A stretch of 64,000 nucleotides of DNA. Source: Eretmocerus hayati. Its lineage: Eukaryota > Arthropoda > Insecta > Hymenoptera > Aphelinidae. A program made the translations under genes and the position numbers. Of the stretch, positions 1-12,297 are shown piece by piece (within the stretch, counting starts at the first letter, position 1; each line of letters opens with the position of its first letter). Under the pieces are notes generated by a model that saw only the letters and a program-made list of their open reading frames with translations, had not been told where the DNA came from and did not search any database. Where the stretch lies: positions 88,712,748-88,776,747 of the forward strand of contig CM056742.1 in assembly GCA_029851415.1 (NCBI GenBank), read 5' to 3'.

Positions 1-921
1 TTCGTACCTGTCGAAAAACTCGAGATATTTTTTCTGTATGAATAGGAAAGCATCGATTATCACATGATAAATGTTCACTTTTTTATGAATATGTGTGCAA
101 CAAAGGGTTGAAATTCTTTTTGGATCTTATAGGTTATCCAAATGTCTTATTTTGGACCATACAATCGAATAAACGAGTTTAAAAAGGAATCAGGCAGATG
201 ACCCCTGTCCGTAGGTCGCTTTGGCGTGGAACCGAGCATATAGAACGTTGTTGTGAGAAACATATTTTGAGACACGCATGGCGACACCTGTTGGCTGTCG
301 GTATTATCGGGGGTGGTCGGTAACTGAGGCAGATTGCTGTTTTTGTGGCCTTATCCTCGCGGACGGTAAGTCGGAATGCGTGCGTTAATGCCTGTGTGAT
401 TACCTAGTTGTCGCATGCGTCGTGTACGGAAGCAGGGATGCTACACCCGATCAGACCGACTTGGTATGTATAACTCAGCATGAAAATAGGCCGACATTCT
501 GTTGCTGGAATTCGCAAAAACTGTAGACGGTATCGTTCTGATTCCGGGTATACAATCATGGACGATATTCATATCAATGAATAATTTGTAAATTCAATTT
601 TCCATTCTCAACAAAAATTTTCCAAGGATTCTTCCAAACATTAGCATTCAAAGTATCTATTTTATGACTTAAGAAGTTTGAGGGCTGGTGCCTCCTTAAA
701 AGCACAGGACGCGTTACGGACATTCAGCTATGTCCTCCTTCAGGAGATTCATTGTCTGAACTAGGAATGAGAATGTGGAATGTAGTAGGCTGAAAAAGGT
801 GATAGTAGGGGAGATTCCGGTTCACAGAAAGGATAATCATGTGACACATTCTGTGGCAAACTCACTATGTTCACCGAGCAATCAGTTATTGTAGAAATAT
901 CGCGCTATTATTCATTTTCAG
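1..921. other. Upstream region, no certain coding sequence
   Basis: I see no reading frame here that I can tie to the gene that follows. A good splice donor (GACG then GTAAGTCGG) lies near 366, so a 5' non-coding or N-terminal exon of the downstream DUF4806-type gene could end there, but I could not find a conserved N-terminal exon. The region ends in an acceptor (pyrimidine-rich TTCATTTTCAG) at 921. Confidence 0.35.
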
Positions 922-1266
922 AAACGTACGAGGAGGCGAAAGCCAAAGTGAAGCTGGCAGTGGACCATTCAGACGTTGATTCGGTCTACAGGGAGATGCA
1001 GGACCCAAGGTCGCGGAAGACCAGACACGTGCGGCGGCATAGCAGCAGCCCATCGCGATCAGGCTCCTCGACGGAGTCTGAAAACGAAGATAACTTTGCA
1101 GGGGAAGACAACAATTCGTCGTCGGGGCGTGAGTCCGAGCGGCCTGGGTCGTGCGCAGGTAAATAATTGATTCTAAAGATAGCAGTGGAAGCCACATTCT
1201 TGAAAAAAGTTTACGTTCAAGATTCTACTGGAGGTCCAGTTATGACTCCATGACTTTGAAATCTTG

Positions 1267-1304
<38 letters not shown>

Positions 1305-4300
1305 CACATACACATACATTTCGAGCGTTTGAGAATGCTGTAGAATTTTTTTGAGGGGAAGGGGGGGCTGAATCGATGTGAAAATTTTTGGTGAGCAATA
1401 GCTTGCATAAAAAGAGCGTGAATTTGACAGCTGCTACTCACCCATTTATTCACTGTTGAAATATTTTTTCGCGTGATCTTCGGTTTGGTAGCTGTTCTTC
1501 AAGCATTCATCGATCAGATGCAGAAATAGCTTTAGAATGATGAGTACTTCCAATTCATTTTGTAAAGAATTTTTCAAAATGTAGTTCGATTGCGGAAGGC
1601 GAGGACGGGCTATGGTAGAACAGAAGTGATGTTTCACAGTGACTTCGGGAAAAAAGTTCTCGAAACACCCTGCGTCGTTTTTCATGAATTTTTCAGCATT
1701 GACCCCATATTTTGGTATGCCGGGATATGGCCTACCACACTTTCATGACACCGATACTGATCAGAAATACTTTTGATCTTAGTTATTGCAATGGCAAGGT
1801 CAAGGTCGGCGGCTACTAGTGCCATCACTCTATGTACATGGTGATAGTCGCGTGTCACTCTCTGGATATTTTTTGTAATCCGTGGGGGTTATTTCAGGGT
1901 TGCTGTGGTTATGTGCAAAATTGTCTTTGCTTACAGGGCCAGCAAGTGCATATGGACGTAAAGAGGTGTCGGATACGAATAATGGTCCGCGGATAGTACA
2001 AGCCGCTGCGCCTAGGACAAGGCAGTCCACTGTGGTTGACCGACCACCGCCCCCGCACCCCATTGCTGTTGATCAGGTCACTCCCTTGCAGTCGAGTGTG
2101 GTTCCTCCTTGCCACACACCACCCAGCCAGTCGGATTCGTCTGTTGGGCCACTGCGAATGCAGTCTAGCAGTGATGATGGGCTGCTGCCAATGCGGTCTA
2201 ACTCTGTTGATATGCCGTCTGCCACGCAATCAAACTCGTCATGTAGGGCGAATTTGGTGGCCGACGGTGCCGCTGTGGCGGGCTGTTCTACGCCGGTGTG
2301 TGCTGGGCCACGGGTTCTTAGAACGCCACCATCGGTCCTGCCGTATCCCCTAAGGAGACTGCAGGATGTGACTCGATCACCTGACCGTCCTGAGGTGTCG
2401 AACCCGAGACGCGGGACGAGCATCCCGACAACCCCGGTGTCGGCGCGACGCTCATCAGTGGTGCGACAGTTGCCGCTGACGCCGGCGCTCCGCCGCAGCC
2501 CTCGACATCGGCCAAATCCGGCTCCCGTGAATATGGGTGAGTGATGGCTATGGTGGATTTTGCGATACGGCGGACACGGTCACACCACGCGACCTACTAA
2601 TTCCTTACAGTGAGCTTATCCATCCTCTGACCCGCATGGTTTTGACGTTATAATTGTCGTGCATTCAGTGCGGTTGCAGATGTGATTGTGATTGTGTATT
2701 AATAGATTGATCATCATATTCAGCAACGTCAACAGCTCTAAATATTGAAAATGAGACCGGCACGTGCACCGTTATAGTCCGGTCTCCAGCCACCCTTCCG
2801 CATGTTCGTGAAATCCAACTTCGGAACGATCTGTCTCAAAAACTATTCGGCGAAAAGTGTCCACCTTCGTCTTGGTTTCAATCAACACACATATAGATTC
2901 GAATAAGACAAAGTTGGACACTCTATACCGTGTTTTGTATTAGATTGGTACTATTAGTCACGGACATACAAAAGGGTTGCTGGAGACCGGACTATTACTT
3001 TTATGGAGAAAAAAAATCGGTGTTTTCTGGCGTAATTCTCATTGAGTAGCGATTCGTTGGATGAGCTGAGTACATCGGTTGCAATGGGACGTTTGTTTCT
3101 GTTTGCAGATGGTCCACAAATGGTCAGGACAGCGTCTGGGGGGCTAAATCGACCAGTCGAGGAGCCGGCCGCTGGACGAGGACCACAAGTACAGCAGCGG
3201 GGGTATACTCGCGAAGAGTTGATCAACATGGACGAGACGCAACGATTTCTAGTAACGATAGGTGAGTTATGGGCCAGTATGACATGAATCCGATACTTGG
3301 CAGAATATGAGGGCGTAATGCGTTGGGTCTACCTATATTGCGAAATGGGTGATTTGTGGGTGGAAGCATATTCTGTGAAAAATACGCACCAGCTGCGCAC
3401 ACTTTCTCCGCCATTCCTGGTTTGGTTGAAGATTTCGATCAGAATTTTGCTTTTTCAAGCAATTTCCAGCCAGCAAGTTAAGTAGCGTCTGCCGCGTTAT
3501 TTACAAAATTTTTGCAATATCGATGCTGCTCGCGAGACTGCGAGCTAAAGGATTCCGCGCTGGGTGTATCAATTTGAGGTAGAAGACGGGAGGATTCGCG
3601 ACTGACTGCACCAATTCCCGTGGCCCTTGCGGCACGGCACAACGATTGCTTTACAATTGTTACTGGTCCTTGAGTCCGTTGTTATCTTGAGAAGTACAGT
3701 ACCCACCATAAATAATGGAACACGTAGGGTCTCACTCAAACAGTGATATTTCCAATTCGATTTGTCATACGGGAATTCTGAAAAAAGGATTTTGAAGAGG
3801 GTTTCCATAATTTTTTACGTGCTCTCTAAGTGCCAGTACACGTGGTTGAAAATCAGAAAAAACTCCTTCAATCAATCATCTACAATTTTGACGGGAGTAA
3901 TCCGATCACAAAAATACTCACAGGATCTTGTAGATCGTTCAAAAATCTGAAAATGTGGTCGTCTGTAAAATTTTCGTACGACCCTTCCCGTCTGACTTAC
4001 GAGCTCCGAAAGAAAACTTTGTATTAACATAGGGTGCTTATGGAGATACCGAGCCTGCCACCTGTTTAATTGTCTCTCGCTCTATTTTGGGGCAGAATTG
4101 GAATAAAAGAATATCATGGCACATAATTTCGACGTGGAATGATCTCATCTTTCAGAATATTCCATCAGATTTTGTCTCAAATGTGACCTATAGGAGCAAA
4201 ACACGAAATTTATCAATTTTTTCATCAAATTTCGAAAAATCGTTGCTACCTCAAATATGAGACAAAATCTGATGAGATATTATGAAAGATGAGATCATTT

Positions 4301-5454
4301 TACGTCGGAATGATGTGCCATGATATTTTTTAAATCCAATTTTGCCCCAGAATATAGAGCGAGAGAAAATTAAACAGGTGGCAGGCTCGGTATCTCCATA
4401 AGCACCCTAAGTTAATACAAAGTTTTCTTTCGGAGCTCGTAAATTAGACGGGAAGGGTCGTACGAAAATTTCACAGAGGACCAAATTTTTAGATTTTCAA
4501 ACGATCTACAAGATCCCGTGAGTATTTTTGTGATCGGATCACTCCCGTCAAAATTGTAGGTGATTGATTGAAGGAGAATTTTTTCTGATTTCCAACCACG
4601 TGTACGGGCACTTAAAAAGCCCGTAAAAAATTATGAAAACCCATGAATTGATAGATTTTTTTGTGCTCTTCAAAACCCTTTTTTCAAAATTCCCGTACGA
4701 CCAATCGAATTGGAAATATCACTGTTTGGGTGAGACCCCACGTGTTCCATTATTCATGGTGGGTACTGTACGTCGTACGGTACTGAAACTGTTACTCCCC
4801 ACACAGGTCACCTACACAGACACGCACGAGAAGTGATGCGGGTCCACGAACGCCTTGGCCAACTGGAGGCGAGGTTGAATGCGATGGTCCCGGGCGGGAA
4901 CGCGGAGCAGGCAGTAGTGGATCACGAAGGCGAGGGACTGCCCTTCGAGGATTGGGGGCACTGAGGGAATTCGACGATTCGATAAAACGATCCCCGGGCA
5001 GGCGTGCTAGAGTAGTGCGTGCTTATAGCTTTGCTTGCTTACCCAATACACACCATGGAAGACTTATTAACATCGTTAATAAATGTCTGTACGTTTTTGG
5101 AGAAATCGTATTTACGCCGGTATGGCGGTAACAATGGCCACGATACAACGCGGCGGCTAATAGCTCGGCTGCTGTCAAATACCTTAGCAGCCAATCTCAA
5201 TTGGCAAGGGAGGGGCCAGAAGCGTGGCTTCGGAAAATTGAAAGTAACTGATATAATTGCAGGTGAGGGTAGTACACGATTTGGCTTGGAAAATAATCAC
5301 TCGCCGATGATACGTTTAGTCACCCACTAATTTTGTTCCAGAATTGGCTAATGAAAACGAGGCGGCCTACAACGAGCATGCGGCCGTGAGATCGGCAGCT
5401 CGGTGGCTCAAGGAAGCGCCGAGACGACTGGATCTGGAAAGAGCGAACCTTTAG
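922..5454 (+). CDS. Spliced DUF4806-like gene (partial at 5', one frameshift)
   Basis: I reconstruct six exons with matching GT-AG borders and phases: 922-1158, 1937-2536, 3109-3261, 4807-5014, 5103-5262 and 5342-5454. Exon 1 encodes the TYEEAKAKVKLA segment that in this insect family follows the N-terminal domain. Exon 2 is a long Ser/Pro/Arg-rich linker. Exons 4-6 give a predicted coiled stretch (HAREVMRVHERLGQLEARL) and then a DUF4806-like C-terminus (YLRRYGGNNGHD, NWQGRGQKRGF) with a final TAG. The function of the family is unknown to me; expanded copies occur in many insects. In exon 4 the frame closes at PFEDWGH-stop, but shifting by one base around 4950 restores LGALREFDDSI, so I infer a one-base deletion (mutation or sequence error). 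The exon 4 donor is inferred and the least certain border. N-terminal exons are missing. Introns 2 and 3 each carry a transposon. Confidence 0.72.
1269..1319. repeat. (TA)n / (CATACA)n microsatellite
   Basis: About 30 bases of alternating TA followed by CATACA units, inside intron 1 of the DUF4806-like gene. Confidence 0.95.
2775..2994. mobile_element. 220-bp MITE with TIRs
   Basis: Terminal inverted repeats start TAGTCCGGTCTCCAGC at 2775 and end with the complement at 2994, about 22 bp with one or two mismatches. The flanks read TTA on both sides, a possible 3-bp target duplication. There is no coding capacity. It lies in intron 2 of the DUF4806-like gene. Confidence 0.75.
3695..4770. mobile_element. 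1.08-kb foldback (palindromic) element
   Basis: The segment begins TACAGTACCCACCAT and ends with its complement ATGGTGGGTACTGTA. The two halves pair over about 500 bp each, meeting near 4,210-4,240. I see scattered mismatches between the arms (for example the segments at 3,960-4,030 and 4,400-4,470) and no reading frame of interest. It is a non-autonomous foldback element in intron 3 of the DUF4806-like gene. Confidence 0.85.
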
Positions 5455-7306
5455 TACACGTTTCTATTGCATGATATACGATGATTTGCTCGAGTATTTC
5501 TCGACGTAGAAACTGGATCCGACACGACTTCTGCGGCCACGCGTAAGGATTTTTTCGAATGGCAAAAAACTGATTCTCCTAGAACCAGCGACTCATCTGA
5601 CATTCTCTGACGATGTTGCATGTACTGAAATTCTTGGAACTCATTGTTGTAGTGGACCATACAGAGATGTACGAAAATGAGGATTCCACTCTTATCCCAA
5701 GTTGCTCATCACGATGCCATTATACCTCAATGGACAATGATACGTTTCGAAAAAGTGACGAGCTGATTCTCCTACTTACGATTAGCAAAATGTAGCCGAT
5801 CGTGCGATGAATCTCGAAATGCTCACGGACTAGCCCAGAAACGTGCTTCTCTCACTCATAATGGCGCATTGCCTGTGTTGTAATACATTTATCGAAGGAA
5901 ATTTTTTCAGTCCCCAAAAGTAGATTTGTCAAATTTGAATGCATTATACCGAAGAAAGCATTTTGAGCTATCATTTCAGGTTAATTCAAGTTTGTCCGTG
6001 ATGGGTGGAATTCCAGGTTCCCCTCATGTGCAACATGCTTTACAGCTATGATACGAATAGTCCCCTACAATCACCCCAAAATGGTACATGAGGCACTGAA
6101 GTGTCTTATTCTATTTCCGTATGGGCGTATCTATTGATTGCATGGTAATGATATATTCCAGGGATTTATTTAATGTCACCAAACTATAGGTCTTCGGCAC
6201 GTCACATATCGCATTATGGTAACAAAACCAGACAATTCAAGTATTTTTAGAGGCCCGTGAGGTACGAAACTTCGAGATTTGACTCATTATCCGGGAGTTA
6301 TAAATTTGATTCATCTATGTTAGGGATGTTGAGAATAGCTCTCCCTCATTGCATATATGACAACGGAGAAGATGCGCCTGCTTTGGGCTCACTAAGGATG
6401 TCTCTGACCAACGATTCGATTATTTTGTCAGCATTTTGAGATTTACTTGAAACTCGGTCGAATATTGCTGATAACGACTCTAGAATTGAACTAAGCCACT
6501 CGTTTCGATTGCACTTTAGTCATTTAGAGAGCTAGTATCGTCCTTAACTAGATCAGGAAACGAGGAAGGTAATGATTCTGATATGCAGTTGGTCCACTGC
6601 GGCAAGGAGCCTCTAGATGTTGTAATCTACAAAATTGTCAAATACGTGAGTCTCGCTCATTCTAGAGGAATCAGGTCATTGCGATTCGTGAAAGCAGGGA
6701 AAAACTGAGGATGGGCCTGGTTTCTTCGTCAAAAAATGCATAAAGTAATCATTTTCCAGTGAATACCTCATGTCCGACCCAAAATATTGTTGTCTCGTAT
6801 GATTGAAGATAAATGTAAATATTCGTTAATTTATGTCTCGCACACATTTTTGTATCTGTCGGTTGTCTGTGCTCTACACTATGCATTTCGATCATAATAA
6901 AAGCCTGGATTAATGAAAAGATTCGGTTGGTACTCATTAATTCATCAGCAAATAAGTATTTGCATAAAAAAGTACTCAGTAGTACTGACTCTCATTGATT
7001 AGTACTTTTTTTGAGCAGTACTCATACTATCAGTATTATTCGTTCATATGAAAGACGATTATGAGAAACAGCAGCTTGAGTGAAAAGCAAGCATCGGGAA
7101 GCCGTTACATTCCCCCAGTTTGAAACACAAATCTTTCTCATTCTTAGTGTCAAAGAGACGATCTTCATAGATAATACCATACCTATCAGACCTTATCTTG
7201 TAGCTTTCAAAGTGAGACTTTGGATGAACCAGTCAGCACTATTTTCGAAATTGTCTACTGATGATTCCATAATAGACAGATTTTGGACAGATCTCTGAAT
7301 TCTTCA
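5455..7306. other. Gene-free interval
   Basis: No convincing coding region. AATAAA occurs near 6,895 on + and might serve the upstream gene, although it is 1.4 kb beyond its stop. A cluster of AGTACT-type short inverted motifs lies at about 6,930-7,030. Confidence 0.5.
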
Positions 7307-8147
7307 TACCGTCAAATTGGGTAACTGTGGTACAGTGGGTGCAACTTTGGTACACCCCTGAAAAATGACTTTCAGAGCTGCATTCGGCAAGGTGAATGAT
7401 TCTATCGCTCTGAAACCTATCCTCCCTTCTTGGCACACACATAAACGATGTGTTGAGCCACTGTAGATCCCGGTGTGAATAATTGTAATCGTTTATCGAA
7501 GCTTTTTCTAAAAAGAGAGATTTAGCACTGATACTCGAGTGGTCCAGTTAGTGTACCTGGCAAAAAGTGTTCCGGAACGAACTACGGGTGTATAGTGCTA
7601 CATTTCCATCACATATATCACCATATTGAAGAAACCATCGTTACATTGGGGTATTTGAAGCATTTGGAATTTTAATGAATGAAAAACAAGGGAAAATACC
7701 ATAAAAAAACGTACCAAAGTTACCCCACTCTAGGTAAGAAGCATGAGGATAGGGTAACTTCAGAACCTCTTCCTATGACAGCTTCTCTTCAACTGATCTT
7801 GAGTCGAGTGATGGTCTATGAGGTTTTAAAATGTTTCAAAAGGCTTAGAATGAGACGTCTGAACGATTAAAATTAATTCTCTCGCATGGTGGTGGATAGA
7901 ATTGAGATATTCTGTAAGTGTACCAAAGTTGCCCCATCGGGGTCTAACTTTGGTACACTTCTTCAACTGCTAATAGCTCGAGTTCAGACGCATCAAATTG
8001 AATTTTGTAGCCCATCAATCGAAAGCTGAGACTGTAAGCTTTCGATTTATACTGATTAATTCGGATTTTGTCAATGTATTTTGGAATGCGGAGCCAAACA
8101 AAATGAAAAGCACCGAAAACGCACCAAAATTACCCAATTTGACGGTA
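7307..8147. mobile_element. 841-bp non-autonomous TIR element, copy 1
   Basis: It starts TACCGTCAAATTGGGTAAC and ends TTACCCAATTTGACGGTA, with TA at both outer ends, which fits a TA target duplication. A second copy with the same ends and internal sequence lies at 13,424-14,259. Internal blocks of CCAAAGTT(A/G)CCCCA and its complement recur. No transposase frame is present, so it must depend on another element. Confidence 0.85.
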
Positions 8148-8421
8148 TTTATGAATGAAGCTGAGAATAATATTCATGAACCTCACCAGCTACTACTGGG
8201 TAAGTAATTGAGGTCATGTACAAGTTTAAAATTGGTGTAGACATATATTGATTGCATCAAGTAAAGCGATTCAATATCCAGACAGGAGCTATTAGAGGTA
8301 TCTATTTGAGAGATTCATAGAATTCACGGAAGTCACGGATTCCTCTGTAGCACGTAAGCGCGAGATCAAGATAGGTACCCCTCCCTCTAAACCCATTACC
8401 TATTTCATGGACATGAGATTG
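8148..8421. other. Gene-free interval
   Basis: Short spacer between two small mobile elements; no feature recognised. Confidence 0.5.
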
Positions 8422-8542
8422 ATTCGATTATACTAGTTCGGAGCGTTCGGATCGCTCGGGACTCTCGGACCTCTCTTTCCAAAAAAATGAGTAAGAGAGA
8501 GACATCCGAGAGTTCGGAGCGCTCCGAACAGCATAATCGAAT
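8422..8542. mobile_element. Small palindromic MITE (about 120 bp)
   Basis: Left end ATTCGATTATACTAGTTCGG pairs with the complement of the right end at 8,521-8,542. The interior consists of GGAGCG / TCGGA / CTCTCGG words that fold back on each other. Confidence 0.6.
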
Positions 8543-8879
8543 GGACCTTTAATCTTGGTTCGTGGCACGCACGTGAGGAACCGTCGCAGTGATCATCACA
8601 ATATGAGCAAGCGTGATCGGCATTGGCTTGCGAGTGGTGAGCGATATGAATCTTGGATGATTTCAGGTTTGGGAATCAAGTATGGAGAACATTCTCATAA
8701 ATTTTCACAAGGGGGGGGAGGGGAGGAGTGCATACTCTACCTGTACATTATAAGGGATTCCAGCTTGCGGAGTCGCTCAGAGTAGACGCTGCATCCGATA
8801 ACCAGCGAGAATGGAGCACAATGGAATCTGGTTGATCGTGCGAGAACCTAATGAAATTGGCAGAAACGAAACCTATTGG

Positions 8880-9350
8880 TGGCGCGTGAACCGGCCAGGA
8901 ACCAGCAAGAATCGAGCCCGATGGTTGCTTGTCGATTGCGCGGGAACCGACCGGGAACCAGAGGAAATCGAGCCCGATGGTTGCTGGTTGGTTGTCCGGA
9001 AACCGTCTGGAAACCAGCAGGAATCGAGCTCGATTGCGGCTGTTCGCTCGCGCGGGAACTGTTTGGGAACCAGTGAGAACCAGCAGGAATCGAGCCCAAT
9101 TACCACTGTTCGGTTGCGTGGGAACCGGTTGGGAACCAAAGGAAATCAAGCCCGATTGTCGCTGGTTGGTTTCACGAGAACCTTCCGGGAACCAGAGAAA
9201 ATCGAGCCCGATGATTTCTCGATCGTTGTGCGGGAACCTCCCGAGAACCGGAGAAAATCGAGCCCGATGGTTTCTCGATCGTTGTGCGGGAACCGGATGA
9301 AAACCAGCAGGGTCGAGCCCGATGGTAGCTCGGTGGGTTGCGCATAAACC
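8880..9350. repeat. 56-bp minisatellite, about 8 units
   Basis: The word ATCGAGCCCGATGG recurs at about 8911, 8967, 9023, 9089, 9145, 9201, 9257 and 9312, so the period is 56 bp with one 66-bp unit. Each unit also carries GGGAACC words. Degenerate GGAACC-rich sequence continues to about 9,700. Because 56 is not a multiple of three, the long open frames here on both strands are not evidence of a protein. Confidence 0.9.
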
Positions 9351-9875
9351 AGCCGGGAACCTGTACAGTTGGAGCAAATTTGTTCCAAGAAAGTTCCGCC
9401 GAAACCACCTGACAACTCTGGCGCAGATGGTTCCTCGGCTGTTTCGCGAAAACCGTCTCGGAACGGAAATGGCTCCGGCAGAATTGGTTGCCGAGGCGCT
9501 TCGCGAACACGGCCTGGAAACCATCGTGCCAACAATCGAGGTTGCGGTGAAACGTTCCGGCGGGTATGAGGCAACCTGTGAGGAACGGTTTCGCCTGCGG
9601 ACATTCGTACGTAGCCGCAACGGCGCCCCTACGGTGTACAGTCTCTTGGCTGAAACGTTTCTTAGTTCCCATCGAAACCTTCTCAGGTACGTTCCGGGAA
9701 CGCATCGTCCTAGCTGGGATATGATAACAACGGTCAAAGGATTGTCGCTCCTCGCATACTACGGCGAGCGGGTGCAGAGCGTCAGGCGAGTGACATTCTT
9801 CTGCTCGCTATTATCATGTATGATGAGTGTATATATGAGCTACGAGGAAACGCTTACTGTATGTATGTGTGTGTT

Positions 9876-9912
<37 letters not shown>

Positions 9913-9943
9913 CTATATATATATATATATATCTAATACATAC
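9876..9943. repeat. (TA)n microsatellite
   Basis: Nearly pure alternating TA with rare G or C interruptions. Confidence 0.95.
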
Positions 9944-9984
9944 TCGCCAACGAGTTGACACTTCAAGTATAGCTATAGCGGCCC

Positions 9985-10150
9985 ACACTTTAAGTAAACC
10001 TTTTACGGCTGGCCATCCAATCTCCCACGCTGGCCACGAGGTAAGATGTTCGACTCTTGATCCAAAGATCTTGGGTTCGTGCCCCGGTCTCCGCCGGAAT
10101 TTCCGAATACGGGAAAACTGCCCATGATGTTTTTTTTAATTTTTTTTTGG
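9985..10150 (+). mobile_element. Possible tRNA-derived SINE fragment
   Basis: GGTTCGTGCCC at about 10,075 matches a pol III B box. It is preceded by a tRNA-like anticodon-arm stretch and GGCCACGAGG, a weak A-box position, and followed by T-rich runs at 10,130-10,150. It is too divergent for a functional tRNA. No target duplication was identified. Confidence 0.4.
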
Positions 10151-10343
10151 CCGATCCTTATTGATAAACTTTTTGTCCATACAAATGGTTATTTTAGTTG
10201 CGACTTGGACAAGAATTTTGAGAAAACTAGATACTGTCATAAGACTCTTTAAGTGACTCTCTATAATGAAACATATGAAAGACTCTTAAAAAGAGTCTTT
10301 TCAAAGACTCTTTTTAAGACTCTTTTCCTTTAGCCAGGGTTAT

Positions 10344-10462
10344 AGGGACCTTATTCTACATCAACAACTAGCGCCCCCTCGCTTATGCATGACGGTTTTC
10401 CACGGAATTGTCGTACCCGTGTAATCAGTGGTAATGCGTATCAACTTTGGAATAAGGTCCCT
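10344..10462. mobile_element. 119-bp MITE
   Basis: Starts AGGGACCTTATTC and ends GAATAAGGTCCCT, a 13-bp perfect terminal inverted repeat. No coding content. It lies just outside the large inverted repeat that begins at 10,522. Confidence 0.65.
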
Positions 10463-10734
10463 GAACCAGCTTGCAGAGAGAAAGGGTGAAATGCAAAAGG
10501 AGCCTACATCTCGATCTCCGACCCTACTGAAAGAGGCCGAGTTGGTGACCGAGACGGTTGACCGAGTCGGTGTACGGAGTCGGTGACTGTTTCAGTTTAC
10601 CGACTCGGTCACTTCGCATGGAATCGTCCCAAATGCCACGAAACGAACAATAAGTGATAAATTATTGTCAGAGGTTAATAGAAAAATCGAAAAAAAATAG
10701 AAAAAAACATGCCCGGCTATTTTCACAATTTTGA

Positions 10735-10800
10735 CGCGCGTGGGGTTTGAACCTGCAATCTCTTGCTTATGAGTCGAAGCACATGTGCCCGGGGCCAGCG
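10735..10800 (-). other. tRNA-like / SINE head in left arm
   Basis: On the minus strand this reads as an anticodon-like CTCATAAG stem-loop followed by GCAGGTTCAAACCCC, a B box. The matching copy in the right arm (46,270-46,320, +) has the canonical GGTTCGAACCCC. A tRNA-derived repeat is therefore embedded in both arms. I see no intact acceptor stem. Confidence 0.45.
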
Positions 10801-11394
10801 AGACATGTTACGAGAGAGGGCTTAGTGAGCGTACTTGGAGTGTGAATCATAGGGAGTACCTAAGATCTGTTAATCATCAGTTTTATCATGAGTTGATCAT
10901 AAACTCTGGCGCCAGAGCACTGAGTCAAGCCGTAGCTAGGATGGGACTTGGAATATTTCTAGATCTGGCTGCTTGACCGAGTCGGTTGACCGACTCGGTC
11001 AACCGAATCAGGGTTGGCCGGCTCACCTACAAAACTCTCGCCCGTCTCAGTTTTGCCGGAAGCAGTTTCGGCAAAACTGGTTTCGCCGTTTCTGATTGGT
11101 CGAGAGCCCCTGCCGTATGCGCCGTGCATAAGCATGGCAAAAGCGGGGAGAGAGGCGCTTTTGCCAGATGACGGCAAAACTGCAGATTAAATCATCTGGT
11201 CGTCTGCTCACATTCTTCAGCCGTCTGCACCTGCCGACATAACCGAAGTTTTCTATAATCCGTAGTTTTAAGGAATTTCTTCAAATAATTTGACCAATTC
11301 ATCGAATTTGATCAAATGTTTGATTTGATGGACCTGTTATCATCTGTCACAGTTCTCAGATTTATAAACTCACATAACTTCATGAAATTATTGG

Positions 11395-12235
11395 AATATG
11401 GGATCAAGATTGCTGCTTTGCTCAGGCGAAAGAGGATGAGGAAGCATGCATGGCACAGGTATAAAATAAAGCAGAAACTTGGAACTACGAATTCACCAAG
11501 CGAAGGGGAATTAGTTGATCAGAAATTGGAAATTCAAATCTAGATTCTATATTGAACAAGTGATATTTATTTGAAGTACCTCTGACTGTACTAGAATATG
11601 ATCCGCAAGCCATAAAGTTCTGAAAGTTGTCAGAGCACGGCATCAGTTTGTTGTGACAAGTAAGCAGTGATTTGTATATCCATAGCGGTGGCAAAGGTGG
11701 TGCTGATGATGTAATTGGTGAATGCTTGAGTAATGATGGTAATGCCAATATGACTGATGATGATTAGAATGTGGTACTTATAGGGAATTGTTGAAAGATC
11801 AGCTATCTTGGAGAGATTTACAATTTTCAGGTTCACATCCTGATCTCCATCACAAAACTTATAGCGGCATTACCATCATCACCCAAGCATCACCAATTGA
11901 GGGATCTAAATCATTCATCACCACCTTTGCCACCGCTTATATGGATATACAAAAAACAGCTTACATTGTCACATCAAAGTGATTGCCTCGCTCTGACAAC
12001 TTTCAAACATTTGGCTTGTGAATAACATCCTGGTGGAGTAAGAGGTACTTCAGACAAGTATCACCTGGTCAATAAAGCATCTGAATTTTAATCTTGAGTT
12101 CCTGAACGTCTGATTTCGCATCATTTAGAGAATTTGTAGTTCCAAGTTATTGCCTTTATTCTGATGTGTCTGTGCCATGTATGCTCCCTCATTCTCTTGC
12201 GCTTCAGCGAAGCAGAAATCTTGGTCCCATAACAT
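11395..12235. repeat. Diverged palindrome inside left arm
   Basis: The sequence at 11,395-11,790 pairs imperfectly with the complement of 11,840-12,235. Examples are GGGATCAAGATTGCTGCTTTG against the complement of GAAGCAGAAATCTTGGTCCC, CTTGGAACTAC against GTAGTTCCAAG, and shared GGTGGCAAAGGTGGT. The centre is near 11,815. The same structure is in the right arm at about 44,610-45,450. It looks like an old foldback element captured in the arm. Confidence 0.75.
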
Positions 12236-12297
12236 CGAATACTTACATCTAATTATTGGATATTCGACTCACAAATAACCGTAGGCTCGTACTAAAA

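Larger units (their letters stand above)
10522..12297 (+). repeat. Left arm of giant inverted repeat
   Basis: Begins CCCTACTGAAAGAGGCCGAG. Its reverse complement ends at 46,537 (CTCGGCCTCTTTCAGTAGGG allowing one mismatch). The arms remain near-identical inward for about 1.8 kb: 11,028-11,280 and 45,590-45,810 differ at only a few positions by eye. The arm contains GACCGAGTCGGT-type words near its outer end, a tRNA-like B box on the minus strand and an internal diverged palindrome. It leads directly into the 78-bp satellite. The only candidate target duplication is a 2-bp GA. Confidence 0.85.

Noticed and set aside
8748..9737. A 329-codon minus-strand frame and several overlapping frames across the 56-bp repeat
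   Set aside because: The repeat period is not a multiple of three and all frames are open because of composition. No family motif.
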